Shown here: positions 1 through 9,502 of the stretch, one piece after another
How the letters are laid out: the number at the start of each line of letters is the position of its first letter
How positions within the stretch are numbered: the first letter of the stretch is position 1
NCBI GenBank assembly: GCA_024220505.1
Contig: JAKZZE010000027.1
Location: forward strand, 739,874-803,873
Origin: Rhizopus arrhizus
Taxonomy: Eukaryota > Mucoromycota > Mucoromycetes > Mucorales > Rhizopodaceae
Direction: 5' to 3'
Length of the DNA stretch: 64,000 nt
Notes under the pieces: model-generated
Databases searched by the model: none
Seen by the model: only the letters and a program-made list of their open reading frames with translations
Told to the model about the DNA's origin: nothing
Program-made: the position numbers and the translations under genes

Positions 1-1073
1 TCGAGTGCACTATAGATCGCCTCATTCAGAGTGTCATTGAGAGCGTCTATAGGCGGAGCAGCAGAAGGAGGACTTGACTTCAGAGCTTTGAGCTGATCAA
101 CCAATGGAGAGACCAAGGACTGGAATGTGGCCACGTACAGACTACAGACATCGGGTTCCTTCAACCGAGAGAGGTTCCATAGCCGACGGGCAGAAGAAGA
201 AGAAGAAGAGAGAACGGGCTGCGATGGATAACCATCAGGGACTGCATAGTCAAAGGACAAGGACAACAGTTTGTGGTCAGAGCCAAGAGAGAGATCACTG
301 TAGACTTGCATCCGAGGGGACCGAAGGACAGAGGTCATGTTGGTCAAGAAGTAGTCGATCATACTTTGCTTGACTTGACCACCACGAAAGGACAAGAAAG
401 TAGGAACCCCAGGAGCGAGAGTCGAGTTCAGAACAGAGAGACCATGTTCTTCACACCAGCGAAGCAGCACCGAACCTCGAGCATTGGCAACGGAATCACC
501 CGTTAGTGCACCAAGACGCGCGTTCAGATCACCACAGATGATCGTGTCGTCTGTCAAGGGCAACGAAACCAACACAGAAGAGACCTCGTCGTTGGACAAG
601 GAAGGGGGCAAATACAGGCAGATGAGACGCAAGGAGCGACCCAACCGCAGACCCAGAGCATACTTGGTATGAACCGGGAACTGTACCACAGCCATCGGAC
701 ACCGAGGAGACACCAGAGCAGAGACACCTTGAGAGCCACGATAGCTGTTGATCACAGGAGAGCCATACAGATTGAACTGGGTCCAAGAGGTACGGATCCT
801 GTGAGGCGGAAGCAACCAGGTTTCAGTGATGAAGACCAAGGAAAACGACTGGCAGTGACGAAGAAGATCCTCGGCTGTGGATTCTTGAAGCCCATTGGCA
901 TTCCACAAGCCGATAGTGAGCGGTATAGAAGAAGTTAATGAGGATGATGAAGAAGAGGGTGGACCATGGAAGCCATGAGAACCAGAGGGAACCAAAGGAG
1001 AGGAAGGAGCTGGGACCATACCAGTAGCAGAGACCGAGGATGCATTATAATGACAAGTATTACTACTCATCAT
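1..1073 (-). CDS. LINE A ORF2, N-terminal endonuclease part (incomplete)
   Basis: Start of the endonuclease/reverse-transcriptase polyprotein, running off the left edge without a stop that I could find. The start is the ATG at 1073, which shares its A with the ORF1 stop (TAATG). The AP-endonuclease (EEP) signature is visible: WNANGL, a TETWL block, GDLNARLG and SDHKLL, the metal-binding and catalytic stations of the family. Its job is to nick target DNA for target-primed reverse transcription. Compared with LINE B it carries three extra codons in a serine tract near 190-215, from an in-frame expansion of AGA repeats on the plus strand. The RT domain is outside the window, so integrity cannot be judged. 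Confidence 0.85.
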   Translation of the reverse strand, partial: MMSSNTCHYNASSVSATGMVPAPSSPLVPSGSHGFHGPPSSSSSSLTSSIPLTIGLWNANGLQESTAEDLLRHCQSFSLVFITETWLLPPHRIRTSWTQFNLYGSPVINSYRGSQGVSALVSPRCPMAVVQFPVHTKYALGLRLGRSLRLICLYLPPSLSNDEVSSVLVSLPLTDDTIICGDLNARLGALTGDSVANARGSVLLRWCEEHGLSVLNSTLAPGVPTFLSFRGGQVKQSMIDYFLTNMTSVLRSPRMQVYSDLSLGSDHKLLSLSFDYAVPDGYPSQPVLSSSSSSARRLWNLSRLKEPDVCSLYVATFQSLVSPLVDQLKALKSSPPSAAPPIDALNDTLNEAIYSAL

Positions 1074-2077
1074 TATAATGATCCAAAGCTGGAACGAGAG
1101 GCAGGACGGTGATGCTCATAGTCATCAAGAACCATGTCGTCGTCGGGTTGATCAGGATGACGAGGGAAGGAGGGACGATCTTGCTTGGCAGACAAGACAT
1201 CTGAGACTGCCTCGTCAGACACCATGGCATTAGCCAAAAAGAAGCGCGAGACAGCAACAGCAACAGGATAGCGCAAGCGCTCTAAGGTACGAAGGCAACG
1301 CTCATTAGAAATGTGCGCCATCTTTTCTTGACGTACCTCAAGAGACGCGGAAGAGAAAGCAGGGTCAGCAACGTTGTCGGGGTCCAAAGGATCGAACTGA
1401 TCAAGGATCTTGATCTTTGCTTTTTCAAGCAAAGAGACGAGAGCAGGCTTGTACTGAAGGTGTACAAGAAGGCCAACAACGGAGTGTGCGGGGAACGAAA
1501 CATCTAACACCCGCCAGGTGTCAACACCCAAACGACCAAGACGACGACGAGCTTCGGTGTATGTCATTTTACGGGATCGAGGTATGTAGACATAGTCAAA
1601 TCCTTGCTCACCAGTTACAGGCTGGAAGCCACGAGCAGCAGCGGCGCGACGACGGAGTTTGTTCTTTGTAGAACGAGAAACAACAGTAGCCCAAGACGAG
1701 GCAGCAGTACCCAAGGAGGGCGAAGAAACGGACGCGTTAGCAGCAGCAGGAGCAACAGGAGAAGAAACGGCGGCATTTGAACTTGGGGTGCTTGTAGGGA
1801 CCCCGGCAGTTTGTGCGGCCAGTTGGGCCCGCAAAGAAGCAATCTCATTGGCCTGAGACTGGTTAGTTTCGGCAAGGCGAGCATTCTCACCTCGCAAAGT
1901 TTCAAGCTCTAGCTTAAGCTGTTCTAGAGCAGAGAGACGAGCAGTGACCGCTTCAAGTGCGTGACTGAGATTCTGGACAGTGACTTCCAGGTCCGGCGAA
2001 TTGAGTCCGGCGGCGGCATTCAGGATCTTGGATCCTCTAGTATTTCTTGTTGAAGACATTTGGATGCAAACTTTCAA
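1073..2077 (-). CDS. LINE A ORF1 protein, 334 aa
   Basis: Complete ORF1 of the LINE, the presumed RNA-binding, nucleoprotein-forming protein that escorts LINE RNA. Residues ~28-95 form a leucine-rich heptad region (LEQLKLELETLRGENARL) predicted to be a coiled coil. An Ala/Ser/Thr/Pro-rich linker follows, then a basic stretch (KNKLRRRAAAARG) and a C-terminal domain of ~150 residues I do not recognise with certainty (RRM-like is possible). The product is the same length as ORF1 of LINE B, with differences mainly in the linker and C-terminus. The stop TAA overlaps the ORF2 start ATG by one base. A start nine codons downstream (MSSTRNTRG) is possible. Confidence 0.88.
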   Translation of the reverse strand: MKVCIQMSSTRNTRGSKILNAAAGLNSPDLEVTVQNLSHALEAVTARLSALEQLKLELETLRGENARLAETNQSQANEIASLRAQLAAQTAGVPTSTPSSNAAVSSPVAPAAANASVSSPSLGTAASSWATVVSRSTKNKLRRRAAAARGFQPVTGEQGFDYVYIPRSRKMTYTEARRRLGRLGVDTWRVLDVSFPAHSVVGLLVHLQYKPALVSLLEKAKIKILDQFDPLDPDNVADPAFSSASLEVRQEKMAHISNERCLRTLERLRYPVAVAVSRFFLANAMVSDEAVSDVLSAKQDRPSFPRHPDQPDDDMVLDDYEHHRPASRSSFGSL

Positions 2078-2255
2078 CGACGATTAAGCAACAAGTAATG
2101 AAGATATCAGAATAAGAGTTGAACCAAATAAAAGTATAGATCAAAAGGAGTCGATTGATGTAAAAATTGTTGATGGATGGATAGATTTGACAGAGATATC
2201 GGCTTGCAAAAAAAGAGTCAAGTTTACCTTTTTAACCAAAAGCGAAAGAAAAGTG
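2078..2255 (-). other. LINE A 5' UTR
   Basis: Untranslated leader of LINE A. It matches 9325-9502 (LINE B) almost base for base. In LINE C the matching stretch is split into 31821-31941 and 39277-39333 by the CACTA insertion. The outermost ~55 bases (from TCGGCTT to AAAAGTG) are found only at LINE 5' ends in this window. Any promoter for the LINE should lie here or just inside ORF1, but I recognise no specific promoter motif. Confidence 0.6.
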
Positions 2256-2260
2256 GCTTC

Positions 2261-2275
2261 GGGGAAATGGTGTAG
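2261..2275 (+). repeat. Target-site duplication: first 15 nt of tRNA-Ala
   Basis: GGGGAAATGGTGTAG equals nucleotides 1-15 of the intact tRNA-Ala gene at 9503-9517. It flanks the 3' end of LINE B, while the intact copy flanks its 5' end. It is therefore the left half of a 15-bp target-site duplication created when LINE B entered the tRNA gene. Confidence 0.9.
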
Positions 2276-2538
2276 ACGAAGATTTTTATTAATATATATT
2301 AGGAGTATATTGACAAGCGATAAATATCATGATAGTCATACTCAAGTACAAAAAGAAAAGACAAGAAACAAAAAACACTCGCAGAGCACACAAGAGCGAA
2401 AAAAAAGGAAAGAGAAAAGGCCAATGGAGACGCTAACTACTGAGCAACTCGTCAACACCATGGTCTCCTCCGCATCGTGCACTAAAATGGTTTGGCAGTG
2501 GGAGGTAGAAGCCAGAGGGTGGATCGGAGCGCTTGTCA
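2276..2538 (-). other. LINE B 3' UTR and tail
   Basis: About 263 bases between the ORF2 stop and the tRNA-derived target duplication, purine-rich on the plus strand. In sense orientation it ends in an A/T-rich stretch followed by TCTTCGT, not poly(A). The SINE at 39349-39894 ends in a similar tail (CTTTCGTCTTTCGT), suggesting that the LINE reverse transcriptase recognises this end. Confidence 0.6.
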
Positions 2539-5500
2539 TTAGGGAGTAGTAGCAGCAGAGGACTTGTCAATCCAGACTTGACCTGGAGCAGAAGACGAGT
2601 TGTACTCGATGTCAGGATGACAGATCTTGTCAAAGTGACAGAGGATCTGACAAAGAGCGGACCAGAAAGGCGGACACCGAGCAGAAGCAGAGACAGGAAG
2701 CAAGTTCAAGACATAGTCTATGTGGTGGCCCACATAACCAGTCGGCGGCACAGGTAGACAGCACCAGAGAGCAGAAGGAACCAAGGTACAGACCATGAGA
2801 TGAGAACGAGAAGTATCGCCAAGACCACAGGAACAGGGAGCAGGCTTGCCTGGGATCCAACCCATGCGCCATCTGATAAGTCGAGATCGGTCAGCACGGG
2901 AGGCAGGCAAGTAGAGGATGGGATCCACCCGGAGAACAGGACGACAAGCGCGGATCAGAACCTGAGGGGTGGACTGTAAGAAGCTATGGAACTGGTCTTG
3001 ACGATACCTTCGCAACCAAGAAGCAAGACGAGAAGACGAAAGAGGAGCATCCGAAGGGTAGTCGAGTATGATTTGCCGCTTACGGAGCTGTGCCAGCAAT
3101 GACGACGATATAGACGAGGACAGCAGAGACAAAAGACAATCATCAGGAAGGCCATTGAATCGAAGACAGAACTTCAGAACCAAGGTATCAGCCCTAAAGG
3201 TCATCGACGGCAAATTGGTAATGTGCCGAAGCACCACAGTTGAAGCAGTTCGGTGACCACCGACAAGCATTCGAAGACACCGGTCTTGAGCGCGGTTGAG
3301 CTCTTCACCGTCCTTTCTTGTAAGTCGAGCAATAGCAAGGCCATACTCGAGCTTAGGACGGATGAAGGCAGCAAAGAGACGAGAAGAGAGAAGCAGAGTA
3401 AAGCCTTGACGGTTAAGGCCCATAGAGTGAAGTTGAGCCATAGCCGCCAAGGTACTTGCAGAACGATGTTTTATCATGGCAGAGACAGAGATACCTTTAC
3501 CATCGAAAGGGACACCAAGATAGGTAAACTCTTCAGCAGTAGGAAGGTCTTGACCATATAGAGACATTTGAACATATCGACTTGATGCAGCAGTAGGTGC
3601 ATTGAGGACGGCACACTTTGGTGGACTCCACTTGTAACCAAGAGTCAAGGAGTGGATCTGCGCTAGGTCCAGCATATGCCGAACTTCGCTAGCAGACCCA
3701 ACCAGCGCCACATCATCCGCATACAACAGACTGTTGATGGGTGTGGGCGTAGGAGACGAGGAAGACAAAGCAGCAGCACCAACCAAAGGACCAAAGGGAA
3801 GACCATCGGAGACCAGAGCACCAGGACCAGGAGGACCAGAAGGAGACACCGATAACACCGAGGTGGTTGTTGCAGAAGCAGCAGAACGAAGCAGAGCTGG
3901 TAATGTGTTGACATAGATCGAGTACAGGTGAGGACTCAAGACAGAGCCCTGAAGGACACCTGTACTCGGCACAAACGGATCAGAGACATTGTTCTGCAAC
4001 AACACAGACACCGAGACATCATCAAACATGTTGGCCAACAAGGACACCAAGGACAGAGGAGCAGAAGAGGCGAGCATCGATTGCCATATGATACGACGAT
4101 CGACTGTATCATAGGCTGACTTGATGTCCAGGAAAGCAACCACAGGATAATGATTGTGTCGGCGTCGGTAAGAGTGCATCAGATCATGGAGACAGAGAGC
4201 TTGATCCAATGCACTACGCTGGTGACGGAAACCACCTTGAACTACATCGAGCGGAGGAGAGACATCTTCAACAGAGGGAAAGAGACACATCTCAAAGAGC
4301 TTGCGAACGATGGAGGTCAAGGAGATTGGACGATAGTTCCCTGGCGAGGTAGGATCACCCTTTTTGTGGATGGGGACCACCTGTGCTTGACGCCAGAGAG
4401 AAGGGGTATACGACCACTGGTAGCAGATACTGAAGAGCAAAGAGAGCAGTGGGGCCAGAACAGACTTGATGGGGAGGATCATCTCCGTACGCAAGTGGTC
4501 AGGACCAGGAGCTTTACGCAGAGGGAGACGTCGCATCAGTGAACCCACACTGTCAGCAGAGAACGAGGGCATACCAGGGTCTTGACTATCGAGGTCAAAA
4601 GGCACCATACCAGAGACAGAGGGCAGAGGGTCAGGACGCCTTGACGGAAGACCGTCACCAGAGTAGACCGAGGCAAGGTGTTGACGCATCGCGTTCGCAC
4701 CTGCAGCAGGGCCGTCAGGATGAGTAAACCCAACCTGTTGACGTCGTCGGTTCCGAATCACCTTCACCTTCGACATCGCACGAGCAAGTTCGCCACGGGC
4801 CAGAGAGTCACAGAAAGCACGCCAAGAGAGACGCTTGGCAGACTTGAGAGCAGAGCGGAACCGGGCTTGAGCAGCCTGATGTCGATCCCACCACAAGGCC
4901 TTGTCGATGCCAATGGCTCGACGCCACTTGCGGTAATGGTGTTCACGAACATCGGCGAGTTCTTGCAAGTGCGTATTCCAGAATGGCTTCCATTGGGAAG
5001 GTCGAGAAGAGCGAGAGCCAACCGACTTGTCGAGTGCACTATAGATCGCCTCATTCAGAGTGTCATTGAGAGCGTCTATAGGCGGAGCAGCAGAAGGAGG
5101 ACTTGACTTCAGAGCTTTGAGCTGATCAACCAATGGAGAGACCAAGGACTGGAATGTGGCCACGTACAGACTACAGACATCAGGTTCCTTCAACCGAGAG
5201 AGGTTCCATAGCCGACGGGCAGAAGAAGAGAGAACGGGCTGCGATGGATAACCATCAGGGACTGCATAGTCAAAGGATAAGGACAACAGTTTGTGGTCAG
5301 AGCCAAGAGAGAGATCACTGTAGACTTGCATCCGAGGGGACCGAAGAGCAGAGGTCGTGTTGGTCAAGAAGTAGTCGATCATACTTTGCTTGACTTGACC
5401 ACCACGAAAGGACAAGAAGGTAGGCACCCCAGGAGCGAGAGTCGAGTTCAGAACAGAGAGACCATGTTCTTCACACCAGCGAAGCAGCACCGAACCTCGA

Positions 5501-5792
5501 GCATTAGCAACGGAATCACCCGTTAGTGCACCAAGACGCGCGTTCAGATCACCACAGATGATCGTGTCGTCTGTCAAGGGCAACGAAACCAACACAGAAG
5601 AGACCTCGTCGTTGGACAAGGAAGGGGGCAAATACAGGCAGATGAGACGCAAGGAGCGACCCAACCGCAGACCCAGAGCATACTTGGTATGAACCGGGAA
5701 CTGTACCACAGCCATCGGACACCGAGGAGACACCAGAGCAGAGACACCTTGAGAGCCACGATAGCTGTTGATCACAGGAGAGCCATACAAGT

Positions 5793-5801
5793 TGAACTGG
5801 G
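5793..5801 (+). repeat. 9-bp target duplication of Merlin-1 (left)
   Basis: TGAACTGGG at 5793-5801 is repeated at 8014-8022 and occurs once at the same place in uninterrupted LINE ORF2 (LINE A near 776). An 8-9 bp duplication is characteristic of the Merlin superfamily. Confidence 0.9.
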
Positions 5802-6140
5802 GGATCTGTGAAAGATTTACCGTCCACATACTATATATACATATATAAACTCCGCGTGCGGAGTTTAATATGCTTAATATGGTTATTGGGGTCACAGAAC
5901 ACGATTCTGTTATTTTCAAGCGGAGTTTATTATACCAAAAATGGTCAACTGCGAGATTCTCGAAGTTCCGTTGTTTTTTTCCTCCATCCTATTACTCCAA
6001 GCAAGAGTGCGGGCAAGTACAAGGTCATTAAAAAAATCCGGGTCGAGATATGACTTCTGAAGTTCGAGAAAATCCGCGTCAAAAATCAGAAATTTGATGA
6101 CAGAAGGACTTGCAAAACGAAAATCGGCAAATCAGCATTC

Positions 6141-6206
6141 TTGGTCAAATAGCTATGTCGATAGCTTTCAAATGTGTAGGTCGTTGGTTCGATTCCCTGT
6201 AGATAC
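6141..6206 (+). pseudogene. tRNA-like relic with a good B box
   Basis: Within Merlin-1 upstream of the transposase, a tRNA-like stretch has an A-box-like TAGCTATGTCG and a canonical B box, GGTTCGATTCC. Acceptor pairing is poor and I could not fold a convincing cloverleaf. It is probably a decayed tRNA or SINE head and not a functional tRNA. Confidence 0.35.
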
Positions 6207-6459
6207 TCATATATTGTCATCTACTTTTTGCTTAACTTTTACTCTAAGTTACTTAGCATTTTTTTTTTCAAAATCTCAAGAGTTTCGGGAAAACTTTTGT
6301 CATCTCACTACGGTAAAACGAACTTCCGTTGCGGAGATGCTTCCTATCTATCGGATGATCTCGGAATGATAACAAATCTTGTAAAAAAATATAAAAAGAG
6401 GTACTTTTTCTTTTTTTTTTTTCTTTCTTTCATCTTTTTATCCATTTCATCAAAATCTA

Positions 6460-7786
6460 ATGTCTTCCAACGCTGCTAACAACATGCCAACTCTTGCTTA
6501 TATTGCCGAAAGAACTATGACGGCTGACTGTACTATGAAGTAAGTTTGTTTTTAAATGGGAGGGAACGTAACTAAAGGCAACTGGTATAAGGTATTTAAA
6601 GGAAAATGGTGCTTTTTTTTCTACACGCAAGTGTAAAGAAGGCTCTGAAATGCGCTTGAACCAGTCCAGCCGAGATGGATTCTTTTGGCGATGTGGCTCA
6701 AGGAACTGTGCGTGCGGTCGTAGCCGTATTTCTTACTTGGACGGCTCCTTTTTCCAAGGTCGCAAGTCCATTATTCATCAAACACTCTTAGTAGTGTACC
6801 TTTTTCTGTTACAAGTTCCAAACGGAACAATATCTACTATGACTGGTCTTAGTCTACCGACTGTCCGCAACATTATTACGGACATATACCAAGTAATGGA
6901 GGTAGATCTTCGAATTGAAGATGTTCAAGTCGGTACGTGATGCTTTGTTTACATCAGAGTATGTGATTAACAAGTCATACTTAGGTGGAGTTAACAGTGA
7001 TGGGCAGCCAATTGTCGTTGAAGTAGACGAAAGCAAGTTTGGGAAGCGAAAGTACAATAAGGGGAAGAGGGTCGATGGTGTTTGGGTTGTTGGAGGTGTA
7101 GAGCGTACGCCCGAGCGTAAGGTGTTCTTGTTGACGGTGCCTAACCGCAATCAAAATACCTTGAAGTTGATAATCGATACATTCGTAAAGGATGGTAATG
7201 ATTAGAATATGTATATGCTAGATGATCAGTGCACCTAATCATTGATGACAGGCTCGCATGTTATGGTAGATTGCTGGAAAGGCTATAAAGGGATTGACAG
7301 TGATCCAAGCCGAAACTTAATAGTGGAAACGGTCAATCACTCAAAGACGTTCCGTGATCCGAAGACAGGTGCTTGTACTAATACTATAGAAGGTACGTAC
7401 TTGTGTAGATCATAGAATTCTTAGACGATGCTAACAACCTGCTACTAGGCACCTGGAATGGTATCAAACGAGGAGTGACTAGTCGTCATCGTACAGCATC
7501 GATGATGCCATGGAAGTTAGTAGAGTTTATATGGCGTAGAAAACATGCCGGTGATCACTGGAAGGCAATACTTGCTTGCTTTTCGCAAGTGTCGTTCACT
7601 AGAGCAGGCATTGCCAACCAAGGTCCCCTGGTATCTTTGCTGACTACCGTCTTAGAGGATAGCACTAGTGATCAAGGGGAAACGGAACCAATTATTTTCA
7701 TCTCAGATGAGGATTCCGATAACGAATACAATGAAGATTATACTCCTACTTCTCGTACCACCATGAAAAAGCTCCGCACTGCTTAA
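6460..7786 (+). CDS. Merlin-1 transposase (ISXO2-like), spliced
   Basis: Transposase of Merlin-1. The best-supported exons are 6632-6932, 6985-7194, 7252-7392 and 7449-7786 (GT-AG introns of 52-57 nt, all phase 1), giving 329 residues. Seen: Zn-binding cysteines (CGSRNCACG), a helix-turn-helix-like region (STMTGLSLPTVRNII), first catalytic Asp in VEVDESKFGKRK, second Asp in VDCWKGYKGI, and the C-terminal block NTIEGTWNGIKRG, typical of IS1595 (DD-N/E). An upstream exon from the ATG at 6460 to 6539 is likely, but its phase does not join cleanly to 6632. Either my donor or acceptor is wrong or the gene carries a small lesion. The tail is acidic. Confidence 0.75.
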
Positions 7787-8319
7787 AATAAACAAATAAA
7801 ACTTTCATAGATAACCATACAAATCAGGGCTATATAGCGTCTATTTTCTAGCTTCATTAATGTCCGACTATTGCTTTTTTTGGATATAAATGTTACACCA
7901 ACTGAGAGTAAATTGTCCGGGCTTTCGAATGATGTATAACTTATGTCTATATGCTTGATTTTAGCTCCGCTACAGGCTTGCAAAAATGTGGACGGTAAAT
8001 CTTTCATTTAGCCTGAACTGGGTCCAAGAGGTACGGATCCTGTGGGGCGGAAGCAACCAGGTTTCGGTGATGAAGACCAAGGAAAACGACTGGCAGTGAC
8101 GAAGAAGATCTTCGGCTGTGGATTCTTGAAGCCCATTGGCATTCCACAAGCCGATTGTAAGCGGTATAGAAGAAGATGACGATGACAAATGAGAGGATGG
8201 ACCATGGGAGCCATGAAAACCAAGAGAATCCAAAGGAGAGGAAGGAGTTGACTGATCTGGGACCATACCAGATGAAGAGACCAAGGATGCACTATAATGA
8301 CAAGTATTACTACTCATCA

Positions 8320-9324
8320 TTATAATGATCCAAAGCTAGAGCGAGAGGCAGGACGATGATGCTCATAGTCATCAAGAGCCATGTCTTCAGCCATGTCATC
8401 GTAATGGCGGGCAGTCTTGGGTCGGTCTTCCTTGACAGACAGAACTTCAGATACTGTCTCATCAGAGACAAGGGCTTGCGCCAACAAGTAACGAGAGACA
8501 GAGACAGCAACAGGATAGCGCAAGCGCTCTAAAGCCTTGCGAGAACGATCATCATTAATCAGCGAGATAGCATGGCTACGCTCTTCAGCAGAAACAGAGT
8601 CAAACTTGGGATCAGCCAGGTTAGCAGGATCAAGAGGGTCGAACGTATCCAAGGTGGGGATCTTGGCCTTTTCCAACAAGGACAGAAGAGCAGGCTTGTA
8701 CTGAAGATGTACCAGAAGACCGACAACAGAGTGGGCAGGATAGCAAACATCCAAGATGCGCCAGCTATCCACACCAAGACGAGAGAGACGACGACGAGCT
8801 TCGGTGTAGGTCATCCTACGAGAGCGAGGTATATAGACATACTCGAAGCCTTGTTCACCAGAAACGGGCTGGAAACCACGAGCAGCGGCAGCACGACGAC
8901 GAAGCTTGTTCTTGGTGGAACGAGAAACAACAGTAGCCCAAGAAGAGGCAGCAGTACCCAAGGTGGGCGAAGAAACGGTATCTTTAGCACCGTTAGGAGC
9001 GGCAGCAGAAGAAAGAGCGGCATTTGAATTGGGGGTGCTTGTAGGGGCCCCGGCAGTTTGTGCGGCCAGTTGGGCCCGCAAAGAAGCAATCTCATTGGCT
9101 TGAGATTGGTTAGTTTCGGCAAGGCGAGCATTCTCACCTCGTAAATTTTCAAGCTCTAGCTTAAGCTGTTCTAGAGCAGAGAGACGAGCAGTGACCGCTT
9201 CAAGTGCGTGACTGAGATTCTGGACAGTGACTTCCAGGTCCGGCGAATTGAGTCCGGCGGCGGCATTCAGGATCTTGGATCCTCTAGTATTTCTTGTTGA
9301 AGACATTTGGATGCAAACTTTCAA
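8320..9324 (-). CDS. LINE B ORF1 protein, 334 aa
   Basis: Intact ORF1, same length as in LINE A. The coiled-coil heptads at ~28-95 are essentially identical, while the Ala/Ser/Pro linker and the C-terminal third differ at many residues (for example ESVSVSRYLLAQALVSDE-type changes). A and B are therefore not recent duplicates of each other although their 5' UTRs match closely. Presumed role: RNA-binding chaperone of LINE RNA. The stop TAA overlaps the ORF2 ATG at 8320. Confidence 0.88.
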   Translation of the reverse strand: MKVCIQMSSTRNTRGSKILNAAAGLNSPDLEVTVQNLSHALEAVTARLSALEQLKLELENLRGENARLAETNQSQANEIASLRAQLAAQTAGAPTSTPNSNAALSSAAAPNGAKDTVSSPTLGTAASSWATVVSRSTKNKLRRRAAAARGFQPVSGEQGFEYVYIPRSRRMTYTEARRRLSRLGVDSWRILDVCYPAHSVVGLLVHLQYKPALLSLLEKAKIPTLDTFDPLDPANLADPKFDSVSAEERSHAISLINDDRSRKALERLRYPVAVSVSRYLLAQALVSDETVSEVLSVKEDRPKTARHYDDMAEDMALDDYEHHRPASRSSFGSL

Positions 9325-9502
9325 CGACGATTAAGCAACAAGTAATGAAGATATCAGAATAAGAGTTGGACCAAATAAAAGTATAGATCAAAAGGAGTCG
9401 ATTGATGTAAAAATTGTTGATGGATGGATAGATTTGACAGAGATATCGGCTTGCAAAAAAAGAGTCAAGTTTACCTTTTTAACCAAAAGCGAAAGAAAAG
9501 TG
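9325..9502 (-). other. LINE B 5' UTR
   Basis: LINE leader ending exactly at tRNA-Ala nucleotide 1 (9503). It matches the leader of LINE A. Because it lies between the two copies of the 15-bp target duplication it is part of the element and not tRNA flank. Confidence 0.7.

Larger units (their letters stand above)
1..2255 (-). mobile_element. LINE A (non-LTR retrotransposon), 3' part cut by window edge
   Basis: Minus-strand non-LTR retrotransposon with its 5' end on the right. It contains the N-terminal third of ORF2, all of ORF1, and a 5' UTR (2078-2255) nearly identical to that of LINE B (9325-9502). Position 1 corresponds to about position 5030 in LINE B, so the RT part lies outside the window. 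The 5' UTR ends in AAAAGTG at 2255 as in LINEs B and C. Five bases (GCTTC, 2256-2260) then separate it from the first 15 nt of a tRNA-Ala gene. No LTRs are seen; two ORFs in the order ORF1-ORF2 are typical of APE-type LINEs. Confidence 0.9.
5802..8013 (+). mobile_element. Merlin-1, IS1595/ISXO2-type DNA transposon (2212 bp)
   Basis: DNA transposon inserted in LINE B ORF2, flanked by the 9-bp duplication TGAACTGGG. The ends are imperfect 28-bp inverted repeats: left starts GGATCTGTGAAAG and right (reverse complement) starts GGCTAAATGAAAG, followed by 15 identical bases. The central part encodes a spliced ISXO2-like transposase on the plus strand. The left ~640 bp is AT-rich and contains a tRNA-like stretch. 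TIR, TSD length and transposase all fit Merlin, the eukaryotic relatives of bacterial IS1016/IS1595. Confidence 0.9.
2539..8320 (-). pseudogene. LINE B ORF2 (APE endonuclease + reverse transcriptase), split by Merlin insertion
   Basis: ORF2 starts at the ATG at 8320 (TAATG overlap with ORF1) and ends at 2539. Removing the Merlin element 5802-8013 and one 9-bp target duplication leaves 3561 nt, an exact multiple of three (1186 aa). It was therefore a single open frame before the insertion. Seen in order: Ser-rich N-terminus, APE endonuclease stations (WNANGL, TETWL, GDLNARLG, SDHKLL), reverse transcriptase (NYRPISLTS, FLDIKSAYDTVDR, GVLQGSVLSPHLYSIY, catalytic LLYADDVALVG), and a C-terminal Cys/His knuckle (CSCGLGDTSRSHLMVC). 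The downstream part is still open from 5919, but its first ~40 residues come from the transposon. The copy can no longer make a normal product. Confidence 0.9.
2276..9502 (-). mobile_element. LINE B, full-length tRNA-targeted non-LTR retrotransposon
   Basis: Complete minus-strand LINE bounded by a perfect 15-bp target duplication (2261-2275 and 9503-9517). Parts in sense order: 5' UTR 9502-9325, ORF1 9324-8320, ORF2 8320-2539 (interrupted by the Merlin element 5802-8013), and 3' UTR 2538-2276. The 3' end lacks a poly(A) tail and finishes in AAAAATCTTCGT. Without the insert the element is about 5.0 kb. The 5' end abuts tRNA-Ala nucleotide 1 and the 3' end follows tRNA nucleotide 15. Both ORFs were apparently intact before the Merlin insertion, so this was a young copy. 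Confidence 0.92.

Noticed and set aside
104..938. Plus-strand ORFs of 60-140 aa across LINEs A, B and C
   Set aside because: They are antisense shadows of ORF1/ORF2; their conservation follows from the minus-strand frames.
5802..8013. ISXO2-like transposase taken as bacterial contamination
   Set aside because: The gene has spliceosomal introns and sits with a clean target duplication inside a fungal LINE.
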